From an uncultured Acidobacteriota bacterium (lineage in GTDB: Bacteria; Acidobacteriota; Terriglobia; Terriglobales; Acidobacteriaceae): a stretch of 64,000 bases of DNA. The stretch covers positions 16,849-80,848 of the forward strand of contig CAIQPK010000054.1 in NCBI GenBank assembly GCA_903873705.1, given 5' to 3'. Shown here piece after piece: positions 9,001-17,152 of the stretch. Every line of letters starts with the position of its first letter. The first letter of the stretch is position 1. The notes beneath the pieces are model-generated. The model ran no database searches and had not been told where the DNA came from. It worked only from the letters and a program-made list of their open reading frames with translations. Position numbers and translations under genes: made by a program.

Positions 9001-11142
9001 AGGTCCACCGGGGTTAGCGACAGGTGGCTGCGGTGCCGCAGCAAGGGTCGCCGTCGTCGACGCCGTGGCGCTGAGGCTATCTGTATTCGTTACCGTTAGA
9101 GAAACGGTGTAAGTCCCGGCAGCCGCATACGTGTGCGTCGGAGAAACGCCCGTTCCAGTCCCACCATCACCAAATGTCCAGGCGTACGTCAGGGCCTCGC
9201 TCTTCGGATCAGTCGAGCCAGCGCCCGAGAACGACACCGCCGTCCCCGCCGTTCCCGCATACGGCCCACCCGCATTCGCAACCGGCGGTTGCGGCGCAGC
9301 CACGATCATCGCCGTCGCGGTCGTCGTCGAGTTCAGACTATCCGTATTGGTGACCGTCAGAGAAATCGTGTAAGTCCCGGCAGCCGCATACGTGTGCGTC
9401 GGAGAAACGCCCGTTCCAGTCCCACCATCACCAAACGTCCAGGCGTACGTCAGCGCCTCGCTCTTCGGATCAGTCGAGCCAGCGCCCGAGAACGACACCG
9501 CCGTCCCCGCCGTTCCCGCGTACGGCCCACCCGCATTCGCAACCGGCGGTTGCGGCGCAGCCACGATCGTCGCCGTCGTCGTCTTCGTCGAGCTGAGGCT
9601 GTCTGTATTTGTTACCGTCAGAGAAACGGCAAACGTCCCCGCCGCCGCATATGTGTGCGTCGTAGAAACACCCGTTCCAGTCCCACCATCGCCAAACGTC
9701 CAGGCGTACGTCAGCGCCTTGCCCTTTGGATCGGTCGAGCCAGCACCAGAAAACGCAACCGCCGTCCCGGCAGTGCCCGTGTAAGGCCCACCGGCATTAG
9801 CAACCGGAGGCTGCGGTGCATCCGTAATCGTAACCGTGGTCGAAGCAGAATTCGTCAAGCTCGCGCTGTTCGTCGCGGTGACCGTAACCGTATACGTCCC
9901 GGCGGCAGCATACGTGTGTGTCGGCGCAACGCCTGTGCCGGTCCCCCCATCGCCAAACGTCCACGCATAGGTGAGCGCGAGCCCGCCAGGATCGGTCGAG
10001 CTGCTCGCGCTGAAGTTCACAGCCGATCCGGTGGTCCCGGTGTAAGGCCCACCCGCGCCCGCCACCGGCGGCTTCGGAGGATCATTTACCGTCACATTGG
10101 CAGTCGCAGACGCGGCAGCCCCTTGTGAATTGGTGACAATAACCGTCGCCGTATAGTGTCCAGCGGTCGCATAGGTATGCGTCGGTGCAACGCCCGTCGC
10201 TGTCCCACCGTCGCCAAACGTCCAGGCATACGTCAGGGCGAGCCCGGCCGGATCACTCGAACCCGTACCCGTAAACGCAATAACCGACCCGGTCGTCCCT
10301 GTATACGGCCCCCCTGCGCTCGGCACCGGAGGCGTCGGCAGCGGGGTCACGGTAAACGCCGAAGCCAGCGTCAGGGTCTGAGATCCGGTGGTGACCGTAA
10401 CCGTCCGGGTCCCGGCTGTAGCCGCGGGATCGATCACCAGGTGAGCGACCGCCGTCTGGCCGTTCGTTACAGAGACCGTTCCCGCCCCACCGGCAGCAGC
10501 GCCATTAACAGATACGCCAGCCCCGAACGAAGCCTGTGTTGTGCCATTAACAAAGGTCGTCGAAATACCACTGATCGTGACGTCGAGCGTCTGCGCTGCC
10601 CGTGCCGTCGCCGGTGTCACAGAAAGAAGCTGCGGCCCCGGCTGAATCAGGATTGCGGTCCCGGGGCTCGTATCAAAGCTGGAGGTGAGCGTCACACCGC
10701 TGGCCGTAAACACATAAGTAGCCGGGGCGGTAATCGTCAAGGTCGGCAGTGTCACGGTCAGGACGAAACTCCCACCCGTGCCGGCTGTCACGCTGGTGAC
10801 CGTCAGGCTGCGCGTCGTGTCGGTGCCCGACTGGGGCGCCATCACCACCGTCGTCTGGTTGGCGACCGGCGTCCCGGCAAATCCGGCTGGCAGCACCAGG
10901 GTCGCCGGCAATCCGCTTTGAAATGTCCCCGCACCTGCCGTCAGCGCGCCCAGGTGTACGGTAACCGGCTGCCCACCGCAACCCGCCAACACGGCGATAA
11001 CCGCCAAAGTCAGAACGTGAAGTCCGAGCGCCCAAAACCCCGTCCTGCATCCCGTACCCGGGTTGGGTCCCCTGGTATCGGGAAACGAGCGCCCGTCAAT
11101 CCCGTATTCAGAGTCGTGGACTCGGCCGCTTAGGACACGCAT
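3055..11142 (-). CDS. Giant PKD-repeat lipoprotein, about 2,695 aa
   Basis: I chose the ATG at 11142. The frame stays open upstream to a TTG near 11337, but that start has no ribosome site and would add 65 unconvincing residues. A hydrophobic run ends in the lipobox LAGC (Cys at residue 55), so the protein is probably lipid-anchored and surface-exposed. The order is: IPT/TIG-like beta domains (about 60-265), 17 PKD domains of about 87 residues (270-1760; GGPYTG, YAWTFGDGG, HTYAAAGTY signatures), two glucodextranase-like Ig domains, two invasin-type Big_1-like domains, one carboxypeptidase-regulatory unit, a cysteine-rich segment of about 90 residues (2394-2480), and a glycine-rich C-terminal beta region. 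Such proteins are usually adhesins or matrix components. No enzyme motif is visible. It heads the three-gene minus-strand group. Confidence 0.88.
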   Translation of the reverse strand: MRVLSGRVHDSEYGIDGRSFPDTRGPNPGTGCRTGFWALGLHVLTLAVIAVLAGCGGQPVTVHLGALTAGAGTFQSGLPATLVLPAGFAGTPVANQTTVVMAPQSGTDTTRSLTVTSVTAGTGGSFVLTVTLPTLTITAPATYVFTASGVTLTSSFDTSPGTAILIQPGPQLLSVTPATARAAQTLDVTISGISTTFVNGTTQASFGAGVSVNGAAAGGAGTVSVTNGQTAVAHLVIDPAATAGTRTVTVTTGSQTLTLASAFTVTPLPTPPVPSAGGPYTGTTGSVIAFTGTGSSDPAGLALTYAWTFGDGGTATGVAPTHTYATAGHYTATVIVTNSQGAAASATANVTVNDPPKPPVAGAGGPYTGTTGSAVNFSASSSTDPGGLALTYAWTFGDGGTGTGVAPTHTYAAAGTYTVTVTATNSASLTNSASTTVTITDAPQPPVANAGGPYTGTAGTAVAFSGAGSTDPKGKALTYAWTFGDGGTGTGVSTTHTYAAAGTFAVSLTVTNTDSLSSTKTTTATIVAAPQPPVANAGGPYAGTAGTAVSFSGAGSTDPKSEALTYAWTFGDGGTGTGVSPTHTYAAAGTYTISLTVTNTDSLNSTTTATAMIVAAPQPPVANAGGPYAGTAGTAVSFSGAGSTDPKSEALTYAWTFGDGGTGTGVSPTHTYAAAGTYTVSLTVTNTDSLSATASTTATLAAAPQPPVANPGGPYSGTAGTPVTFNGAGSTDPKSEPLTYAWSFGDGATATGAAPTHPYATAGTYTVSLTVTNTDNLHTSATTTATIAVPAAQPPVANAGGPYTGTAGTAVSFNGSGSADPKSETLTYAWSFGDGGTATGPTPTHTYAVAGTFAVSLTVTNTDSLTATSSATATIAAAPQAPVANAGGPYNGTAGVAVSFSGAGSSDPKSETLTYAWTFGDGGTATGVAPTHTYAAAGTYTATLTVSNTDHLSASASATAVIAAAPQPPVANAGGPYTGTAGTAVTFSGAASSDPKSEALSYAWSFGDGGTGTGIAPTHTYAAAGTFNIALVVTNTDGLSSAAATTTAVIAAAAPQLPVANAGGPYTGTAGVAVSFVGAGSTDPKGETLTYAWTFGDGGTSTATNPTHIYATAGTYNVSLIVTNTDNLHSTAATTAAVIAAAAAQPPVANAGNPYTGVAGTPLSFNGSGSSDPKSEVLTYAWTFGDDGTGTGSSPTHTYAAAGTYTVTLTVTNTDNLTASATVTATIAAGLQAPVANAGGPYSGTTGVAVSFSGAASTDPKSETLTYAWTFGDGGTATGVAPTHTYSGAGTYTVSLTVTNTDNLTSTASTSATIAAPTAQPPVARPGGPYTGVANTAVNFTGATSSDPKGEALTYAWTYGDGSGGSGATPSHTYAVAGTYTVSLTVTNTDSASATATTTATLSAAPAVAPVVSTGGPYTGTVGQTITFNGAKTTDPANPAGSPFALSYAWSFGDGATASGPSPVHTYATNAAFTVTLTVTTPSGGAASSTTTATIAPADTPLDTAPTVKVNGPYTGTVNNAVTFSSGGTSDPNNAALTYVWSFGDGGTGSGASPTHSYVAAGTYSVVLTVGNGSNTVAAGTTATITGGTPTPNLTASAGGPYTGNVNRPVHFDGTGTTDPSGRQLTYLWDFGDGSTGGSSQPSHTYAASGTYTVSVNVTDGATGNGNATTQVTVGGPAPESIAASAGGPYTDVTGHTITFDASSSTDSLDNPVTYTWNFGDGTTGSGATPAHAYSTAGTYTATVTVSSGTVSGTATASARIATALNVMITTPAANALFGTNTVTVSGSVSGPGLSVNVNGIAATVSGTSFTATGVSLREGVNLITATATDSGGGVGSGTVSVILDATAPTVSITSPANGATVSSPSVTVAGLVNDIVTGTIGSNDVTVSVNGVAAQVANRSYSLNNVLLVPGSNTITVVATDNVGHTSSATATVQYAPPASQLALVLLSGNGQSGEVHAVLPQPLVVQLQAADGTPVAGRPITFTVTRSDGEVQVMPSTAQSLYVTTDSTGKASVLFQLGSRTGLGVNQVTASTPGASGSVLFTADATSTVATEIHAVRGENQRGLLGEPLSEALQVIVTDAFANPIAGTTVNYAIVSGDGTLDHGSAVTDSNGKAAASLTLGQQEGLGNYAVSANFAGSSQPPIVFVASGFAAGPVANTSVSGLVLDNSNTPIANVTMRLLGTTLSTVTDTSGRFTINGAPVGTVTLSADGSTSTSTRTFPFLSFVLQDLPGQNNSINKPIYLPFIDVDDAQTVGGDDPITLTMRGVPGLSFTIAPHSVTFPDGSTVGKMSISQVKADMVPMAPSNGTAPDLIWTLQPAGARFSVPVQVTLPNTQSLPPGMVSEMYQYDHDLEQFVSAGTAHVSADGSVIVSDPGFGITKAGWGHGPNTPAPPNCTQSCKPSNNCARWTQTANCQCIKTPINNGAACGSSAVTSCINPGKCVNGNCNSGPKPNGTSCDDNRFCTEPDQCSAGLCKGTPIPDKPDPNNIPGVDQVSIQQNFSLISGNVATFLDSLKIPVQLQPTFQLNYNKGTLTCCQALQQKNVSIHENSFQAGLQAVAGPYPIIIGAVPLGVYVPGLGTQGLFGNVQVAFLGVYAHRVDNCKMSDCYLSGPQGSIQLSGGLGVNLGKWANANVSLSGGLAADLTFGCGQATFKFYTLPIQVQGQVTLLTGTSVPVVNKILVNSYVIYQKTVPF
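5860..10335 (-). repeat. Array of 17 tandem PKD-domain repeats (period about 261 bp)
   Basis: The coding repeat has a modal period of 87 codons. Units open with PVANAGGPYTGTAG-like sequence and contain FGDGG and THTYA cores. Units near the N-terminus of the protein (higher coordinates) are the most alike. The last four units (coordinates 5860-6900) are the most diverged and vary in length. The repeats code in one frame throughout, so this is a protein-domain array, not CRISPR or satellite DNA. Confidence 0.92.
9101..9568 (-). repeat. Recently duplicated PKD unit pair (about 98% identical at DNA level)
   Basis: The 187 bases from 9121 to 9307 match 9382 to 9568 at an exact offset of 261 with three differences that I counted by eye (9175, 9193 and 9259 against their partners). 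The other units differ far more at synonymous sites. This points to a recent in-frame unit duplication or gene conversion within the PKD array. Confidence 0.85.
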
Positions 11143-11888
11143 AAGGATTCGGACTCCGGAAAATGCAGTAACCGGTACCTCACCTTGGCCCGACCACTGA
11201 GAACGCAGCACCTTCACCCGGCCGACCAGCTCACGGAGCAAAATGAAGATAATGCAGGTTCCACTCTGCGCGATGGACTGAAGAGAGGCAAGGGACAGAA
11301 CGGGACAATTCGGGGCATAAGGCTCTGAATGCCTCAAAACCTGGCATACTCAGACGCGTTACATCCAGGTTCAGGTCCAGTGTCTGGTTGGCGCCGAGAC
11401 TTTGACGCGAAGGCACTCAGGGATCGGACCTTCCTATTTGGCGCCACCGGCCGCACTCTCCCGTGGACTGGGGCCGGTGACCCGGCAAAAATCTGCGAGG
11501 AACCCGCGTCGCTCCAGACCTTCCTCTTCGACCCCAAACCGTGGCTCCAGCGATAATGTTAGGCACCGCTCCTCCCCCGGGAACGGCAGGCAGATTCCAG
11601 CTTCCGGATCGCCATGGTCGCCGACAGTCAACCTGGTCGCCGGGTGTTGTTCGGGTGATTTTCTCCGTATCTATATATATTTCAATTGGGTGCCGCCGGC
11701 GACGGCATCCTCGTCGAGCCACGGCTCCTGGTGGGCCAGATCACGGCCTTGCGCAACTCTCTGCCAGGTAGAGCTGAAATTCCGGCGTAATTGACAACCG
11801 TATTTTGCGGACTATAAACAGGTCACGGTAATCTTGCGTCTTGTCGGCCAACCAGATCAACCTTCGGCATAACTTTTTCGGAGCATCA
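11143..11888. other. Long divergent intergenic region, about 750 bp
   Basis: This separates the PKD lipoprotein gene (minus) from the propeller gene (plus). Short open frames exist on both strands but none has a ribosome site or recognisable product. An AT-rich patch (TATCTATATATATTTC, around 11670-11685) stands out from the GC-rich surroundings and could hold the minus-strand promoter, though I could not fix -35/-10 elements for it. A clear plus-strand promoter is listed separately. Confidence 0.6.
11791..11818 (+). promoter_or_regulatory. Sigma-70-like promoter for the propeller gene
   Basis: A perfect -35 box TTGACA (11791-11796) and a -10 box TATAAA (11813-11818) are separated by 16 bases. 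The predicted start point near 11825 gives a leader of about 65 bases before the ATG at 11889. It is the best consensus promoter I noticed in the window. Confidence 0.65.
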
Positions 11889-13577
11889 ATGAGAAACCTG
11901 AAGTACGTGCTGTGCGCCTGCACACTGCTCACCACCGTGGCCGGATGGAGCCAGGATCACTCCTTTTTGAGTGTCAGCCAGGCGAACCGCACCATCACGG
12001 ACGTCGATCCGCTCACCGGGAAAGTGCTGGCGCAGGCCGAGCTCGACGGAGCTCCTGCTGACGTGGTCTTCAGCTGGGACGAGCAACACCTGTTCGTCTC
12101 TGTGCCCGACCAGGGCTACATCGCAGTCCTGGACGCCCACACGCTCAAAGAGAGTTCGCGGTTGAGCAGGCCCGAGTTCAAGAGCATTCCCGGATCCACC
12201 GAACACTTCGTGGCCCTCGCGACCACTCCCGACTACCGCAAGCTGCTCGTCTCCGTTCCCGGCGGGCTGGAGATGTTTGACCAGAAGTTGATGGTCTATA
12301 ACCCGGAGTTCAAGGAGCCTGTCGACAAGGTAGCGCTGCCCGGCCAGGACGGCGGCCGCATGATGGTGCATGGGCCAACCAATAAGCTCTACCATGCGTT
12401 CCGGCGCGAGAATCAGCTGCAAGCCATCGATGCGGCTTCCGGCAAACTGCTCAAGTCCATCCCCGTTCCGGGCGGTCCCATGGATCTGGTCTTCATGCTC
12501 GACAGTACCGTGTGGGTGGCCTGTGCTGACGGATCCGTGGCCATCGTCGACACCAACAAGGACGACGTCATCAAGACCCTGCATACTGGCGGCAAGGGCG
12601 CGGCGCGCATCACCGTCGCGCCGGATGTGCGCTTCATCGCCGTCTCCCATGACGACACGGGGGACGTCTCGGTCTTCCAGCCCGTTTCGCGGGAAGTCAT
12701 CGGCACCATAAAGGTCGGAAAAGGTCCCCTGGCTGTAGCGCTGGCGCCGGTACCCCGCGGCGAGGTCATAGGCGAGGGCGCAGCCAATCCCGGACATTTC
12801 CCGCCCACCAGCAAACTCTACGTCACCACTCCAAACGGCTTTTCAACCATCGATCTGGAAAAGATGGCCGTGGAATCCAGCAAGGACGCCGGCCAAAATG
12901 CGTCCTTAGCGGTGATCCACTACACCTATCCTGACGCCTTCACGCCCCCCCGCGAGAGCACCGCAGCCCGCATCCAGGAGACCGATCTCTACACCCTCTA
13001 CGACAACTCCATGTTCAACTACGATGTCTCCCCCATCCACGAGCATCGCACCGACATGATCGGCATCTTCATCGGCGATGGCACCGCCAAAATCGGCTGC
13101 TGGAAGCCCGAATGCCCCACCAAGGCAGTGCCCGTCGGCCCCGGAGGCCTTCCCTACACCAACTCCGTCGGCCACACCGGCGAGTACACGGCAGCGGGAC
13201 GCCTCACCCTGCATATCGAAGAAGGCGCCTCTCCCACACCGCGCCGGCAGGTAACCTTCATGCCGAAGAAGAACTACTACCGTGAGACGAATCCAAAGAA
13301 GACCTCCGACTTTGAAGGCAAGCCGGGTTTCAAGCTGCTGTCGAACAACTCACGTTCCTGGGTTTGGGGCCTGATGCTCATTCCGGGCGAGCCGATCACC
13401 TTCCCCAGGACCGACTATGCCTTCGTTTATCTCGGCGGCGGATTGGTTCGCGAAATCCATAACAAGGTTCCCGACATTCAGAACCGCTACTTCGGCCACT
13501 GGAACACCGACTCCAGCGAGAAGACTGTCGAAGCCATCAGCAATCGCGTTCAGATCGCGATCGTTGAATTCAAATAG
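11889..13577 (+). CDS. Secreted YVTN-type beta-propeller protein with cupin-like C-terminal half, 562 aa
   Basis: The start is the ATG at 11889, preceded by GGAG seven bases upstream; it opens a clean signal peptide (MRNLKYVLCACTLLTTVAGWSQ). Residues about 25-320 show repeats of the YncE/YVTN kind (TITDVDPLTGKVLAQAELDGAPADVVFS, SVAIVDTNKDDVIKTLHTGG pattern), so they probably form a propeller. Residues about 375-560 contain a histidine-bearing stretch (SPIHEHRTDMIGIFIGDG) and beta-rich sequence resembling a cupin fold; this second assignment is tentative. It lies tail to tail with the TonB-dependent receptor. Its job is unknown; it may belong with the adjacent receptor/hydrolase locus, but none of the shared dyad sites was found before it. 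Confidence 0.8.
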   Translation: MRNLKYVLCACTLLTTVAGWSQDHSFLSVSQANRTITDVDPLTGKVLAQAELDGAPADVVFSWDEQHLFVSVPDQGYIAVLDAHTLKESSRLSRPEFKSIPGSTEHFVALATTPDYRKLLVSVPGGLEMFDQKLMVYNPEFKEPVDKVALPGQDGGRMMVHGPTNKLYHAFRRENQLQAIDAASGKLLKSIPVPGGPMDLVFMLDSTVWVACADGSVAIVDTNKDDVIKTLHTGGKGAARITVAPDVRFIAVSHDDTGDVSVFQPVSREVIGTIKVGKGPLAVALAPVPRGEVIGEGAANPGHFPPTSKLYVTTPNGFSTIDLEKMAVESSKDAGQNASLAVIHYTYPDAFTPPRESTAARIQETDLYTLYDNSMFNYDVSPIHEHRTDMIGIFIGDGTAKIGCWKPECPTKAVPVGPGGLPYTNSVGHTGEYTAAGRLTLHIEEGASPTPRRQVTFMPKKNYYRETNPKKTSDFEGKPGFKLLSNNSRSWVWGLMLIPGEPITFPRTDYAFVYLGGGLVREIHNKVPDIQNRYFGHWNTDSSEKTVEAISNRVQIAIVEFK

Positions 13578-13705
13578 CGGCAAGATATACCTAGAAGTAC
13601 AGCTCAACCGCAGTCGGCACTCAACATCCTTGGCAGACTGCTAACTGAAGTCGACGCGGTCAAGCGCATTGCCTCGCACGGGCTTTGGTGCCGTCTTGCC
13701 TGGTC

Positions 13706-16700
13706 TTAGAAATCAAGGTGAATACCGAACTTGATGAGACGGGCAGGAAGAATCGAACTGGCATTGCGCCACGCACCGGGCGAGCCTGCGGCAGTGGCGT
13801 TGTAAGCCGTCACTACTCCCAGGATCGTGTTGGCGTTGAACAGATTGAAAATGTCGAATGTAGGTTCAATCTTGAGGCGGCTTTCGACATGAAACTCCCG
13901 GGCGATGCGGAAGTCGAGTTGATTGCTGCGCCCGAACGGAAAGACCGTTTGCGGCTTCAGAATCTCGGTCGCATAAGTCGCAGCTGGCGTTCCTGTCAGC
14001 GTTGTTTGCCCGTTGGGGTTCAGCGTGGTGCTCGTTGCGAACGCGTAGCACCCAGCGGTCACCGTCGTTGTGCACAACGGCGTGGACGCACTATAGCTGT
14101 AGGTCCCCTGCAAGGAAATGGATGGCAGGTTCTGTTCGTTCGCGCTCACCTTAACCTTGCCCCACGGGAGCGTATAGATCCCGGCCAGTTTGAACTGCGT
14201 GTTCTGATACCAAGGAGCACTGATATAACAGGATGCTGTGTCATTGATGACCGTCGGCAGGTTGTTGTTGGTGTACTCGACGATGGAGCTGCTTTGCGGC
14301 GAGGGGTTCACGTAGTAGTAAAGATCCTGCGGCGAATTCACCTGGACGCAGTAGTTCGTTACTTCATGGCCCGACGTGAAACCGCCCTGGAGGTAGGCGC
14401 CACGGATTTTCAGATGCGCCAGGATGTCGATACCGGTGTAGGTGTCGGTGATGTCGCCGCAACCAGCCGCGTTACCCGTGCTAGCGCACGAAAAGTCGCT
14501 GGCTTTCTGCACGACGAACGAAGCCTTGCCTGCATAGGCCGGTGCCGGATCGTAGAGATTGCAGATGGGCGTTCCACCGCTACTGTAAGAACCATTCACG
14601 GGAGGCGTGACGCAATATTCGTCATAACCTGAAGCCGGGATCGCCGTGTTGTGCGCCACCGCCAGGTTTCCGTACCACGTATGGTAAAAGCCGAACGTCA
14701 AAGCAAGGCCGTGCGTAATCTGCTGTTCAACGGATGTGGCGAACTGCCAGTTGTAGGCGCGGTTCATCCACCCGTGAGTAACGTCGTTGGCGATGGTATA
14801 CGTCGGCTGCTGCGACGCGCTATAAAACAGCGCATTGCTGACCGCACCCAACACGCAATTAGCGCCGGTCGTCGTATTGCAGGCGGGGCCGCCGTTAGCC
14901 GTTGGAATGGAGAGATTGCCTCCGCCCGAGACAGGATCGAACGTCCCATTGATGTCGCGCCAGGTACGTGTCACCGTGTTGGCAATCTGCGTTGCCGGGT
15001 TAGCCAGCGTGGCGTACCCGCCCAGCGGATCGAACAGGATGGCACGTGCCAGGGAAGCTTTAACCGCGGTCTTCCCATTTCCGAAGACATCGTAAGCGGC
15101 GCCTAGTCTCGGGTTCAGGTCCTTCCAGTCGGCGATGCTGCTCTGGTGGGCGAAGGAACGAGACGGCGTGCCGTACAGGGCGTCAGCGCCGAAGCTCTGC
15201 TCGGGAACACTGGCAGTGAACCAGTCAAGACGCAGGCCAAGGTTCAATGTCAGGCGATGAATCCTCCACTGGTCCTGCGCATACATGGCACGGCTTTCCA
15301 AGGCAACAAAGTAGGAATAGGGGTTCAGAAATTCGCGAATCTGGTTCGGCACCAGGGCCTGCGTCGGGCTGGCGCACTGCAGGGAATTGACTCCGGTGTT
15401 CTGAGCCAGGGGAACGTCGTTTGCCTGCTCGGTAGCGGACAAGCCTGACGTCGCCTGGCACGAGAAGATGTAACTGACGCCGTTGTTAGCGTACTGTGCG
15501 ATGCGCGCTCCCCTTCCCTGCAACTCCGTGAACCCGAACTTCATGTTGTGAGCCCCGTTCACATAGGTGATGGACGCATTCTCATTGATGTTCTTGAACT
15601 GCTGCGTTCCATAAGACGTCGTGAAGCCGACCCCCGTGCCGGAGGCGCCGTAAGTGTAGTTTGCCGTCTGGTTGGTGACGGGCACGCTCGTCGCAACGCT
15701 GCCGGTCCTCTGGCGATCAACCGCCCCGATCACTGAGGTAATACCGGCCCATAAAACCAGGTGATCGGAGAGGACGTAGGTCCAGCTCGCCTGCGCCCGC
15801 CAGTTCGGCGCGTAGTAATCGTTGCCGGTCGCTTCCGGCGCGAGTGTTCCTGCCCCAATGTTGTAATAGCAATTACAGTTGATTTCGCCGATCCCATTCA
15901 CCATGATGGTGTTCTTCTTGTTGGGCTGATATGTAAGCCTCAAACCAAGGTCGGTGTAATAGTCATTCGTGTAACTGGCGTCGCTCGCAGCGTGATAATA
16001 CAACCGGCTGGCCGTCGTAGAGGTCTCGTTATCGTTGAAGAACGCCGTATTGCCAACCTGCGTAACGGAACTCTTCCAGCTGCGCGAATCGACAAAGTAC
16101 CAAAGCTTGCTGGGGTAGATGGGACCGCCAAATCCACCCGCAATTTCACGCAGCGTCCGAATCCTGGGCGCCGCGGCGACACCGAGAGCCGTGATCGCAG
16201 GGGAAATATTCGTTCCCTGCAGGCTGCTCGCGCTGAAATCCGTCTGAAAGCTTCCATGCAGCTCGTCGCCGCCACTACGCGGGATCAGGTTCACGTGACC
16301 ACCCGCCGTCATGTCCTCAGGCGAGTACCCGCTAGTTACAATTTGGGTTTCCTGGATCGAGGTCGGGTTGGCACTCGACATAAAATTTCCAGCAGCAACC
16401 AGCGTCCCCCAGAACATGCCATCACGTAGCTGCATGTAATCGCCTGCTGCGCTGCCATGCATGCGAAAGCCCTGGTACTGCTCTCCGCGGATGCCGCCGA
16501 CATCCTGGTTACCGGCCGCAGCCACCGCGCCCGGAATCAACGCGGAGTACGTGGCCGCGCTTTTGCCGATAGGCAACGACTCCATCTCTTCGTTGGACAG
16601 CGTCTTCTGTACGATCGTGTCCTGAACGTCGAGCACAGTTCCTGCGGCGGTCACTGTCACCGTCTCCGATGTGCCTACAGTTAGCGACGCATTCTGGTTC

Positions 16701-17047
16701 GCCGTAAATCCCGTACTTACCGCGACGCCCGTCTTCTGCAGGGTGCTGAAGCCCTGCGAACTGAAGCTGACGGTATACGTCCCCACCGGAAGATTGACCA
16801 GGGTGAAGAGTCCCTCGCGACTGCTCTTGACCTCGCGTGAGTGCTCAATCAAGGCGGAGCTTTCTGCCCTGATCGTGGCATTGGGTATTGGCGCGCCGGT
16901 GGCATCGGTAACTGTGCCGGCAATCGCGCCGGTACCGTTCGTGCCGGCCTGACCCGCCGCGCATGGCGCACAACACAAGGTAATCACGACCACAAGCATC
17001 GCGGACTTCACCCACATCGAAATTGTGTTCAGGAGGTTCACACGCAT
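13706..17047 (-). CDS. TonB-dependent receptor, Oar-like with N-terminal carboxypeptidase-regulatory domain, 1,113 aa
   Basis: An outer-membrane receptor. After a signal peptide (to about residue 33, CCAPCAAGQ) comes a carboxypeptidase-regulatory domain (GAIAGTVTDATGAPIPNATI), a plug-like domain (LSNEEMESLPIGKSAATYSALIPG) and a long beta-barrel ending in ...IKFGIHLDF with a C-terminal phenylalanine, as expected for barrel insertion. The length is typical for the acidobacterial Oar-like family. Such receptors import or bind large ligands using TonB energy; the ligand cannot be read from sequence. It is the last of four same-strand genes, but a terminator precedes it and a dyad (17153-17172) lies about 105 bp upstream, so it probably has its own promoter under the same regulator. 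Confidence 0.9.
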   Translation of the reverse strand: MRVNLLNTISMWVKSAMLVVVITLCCAPCAAGQAGTNGTGAIAGTVTDATGAPIPNATIRAESSALIEHSREVKSSREGLFTLVNLPVGTYTVSFSSQGFSTLQKTGVAVSTGFTANQNASLTVGTSETVTVTAAGTVLDVQDTIVQKTLSNEEMESLPIGKSAATYSALIPGAVAAAGNQDVGGIRGEQYQGFRMHGSAAGDYMQLRDGMFWGTLVAAGNFMSSANPTSIQETQIVTSGYSPEDMTAGGHVNLIPRSGGDELHGSFQTDFSASSLQGTNISPAITALGVAAAPRIRTLREIAGGFGGPIYPSKLWYFVDSRSWKSSVTQVGNTAFFNDNETSTTASRLYYHAASDASYTNDYYTDLGLRLTYQPNKKNTIMVNGIGEINCNCYYNIGAGTLAPEATGNDYYAPNWRAQASWTYVLSDHLVLWAGITSVIGAVDRQRTGSVATSVPVTNQTANYTYGASGTGVGFTTSYGTQQFKNINENASITYVNGAHNMKFGFTELQGRGARIAQYANNGVSYIFSCQATSGLSATEQANDVPLAQNTGVNSLQCASPTQALVPNQIREFLNPYSYFVALESRAMYAQDQWRIHRLTLNLGLRLDWFTASVPEQSFGADALYGTPSRSFAHQSSIADWKDLNPRLGAAYDVFGNGKTAVKASLARAILFDPLGGYATLANPATQIANTVTRTWRDINGTFDPVSGGGNLSIPTANGGPACNTTTGANCVLGAVSNALFYSASQQPTYTIANDVTHGWMNRAYNWQFATSVEQQITHGLALTFGFYHTWYGNLAVAHNTAIPASGYDEYCVTPPVNGSYSSGGTPICNLYDPAPAYAGKASFVVQKASDFSCASTGNAAGCGDITDTYTGIDILAHLKIRGAYLQGGFTSGHEVTNYCVQVNSPQDLYYYVNPSPQSSSIVEYTNNNLPTVINDTASCYISAPWYQNTQFKLAGIYTLPWGKVKVSANEQNLPSISLQGTYSYSASTPLCTTTVTAGCYAFATSTTLNPNGQTTLTGTPAATYATEILKPQTVFPFGRSNQLDFRIAREFHVESRLKIEPTFDIFNLFNANTILGVVTAYNATAAGSPGAWRNASSILPARLIKFGIHLDF

Positions 17048-17152
17048 TCCTCTCGCACCTCAGATTGCAATCTCCCTGAAAAACATCGCTGATAGCGCGG
17101 CGGAATGAAATTTCAGGACGTCGCCATTAACTGCTTCTCGAAGGCCCCCGAC

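Noticed and set aside
5947..10128. Several long plus-strand open frames with repeated arginine-rich sequence
   Set aside because: They mirror the PKD array on the opposite strand; their repeats come from the PKD codons.
5860..10335. CRISPR-like or satellite repeat
   Set aside because: The period is 261 bp, units code continuously for PKD domains and there are no short identical repeats with unique spacers.
11143..11337. N-terminal extension of the PKD lipoprotein from a TTG near 11337
   Set aside because: There is no ribosome site, and the extension would bury the lipoprotein signal about 120 residues into the protein.
11660..11690. AT-rich patch as a possible replication or attachment site
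   Set aside because: No iterons, inverted repeats or tRNA/integrase context; it may simply be promoter DNA.
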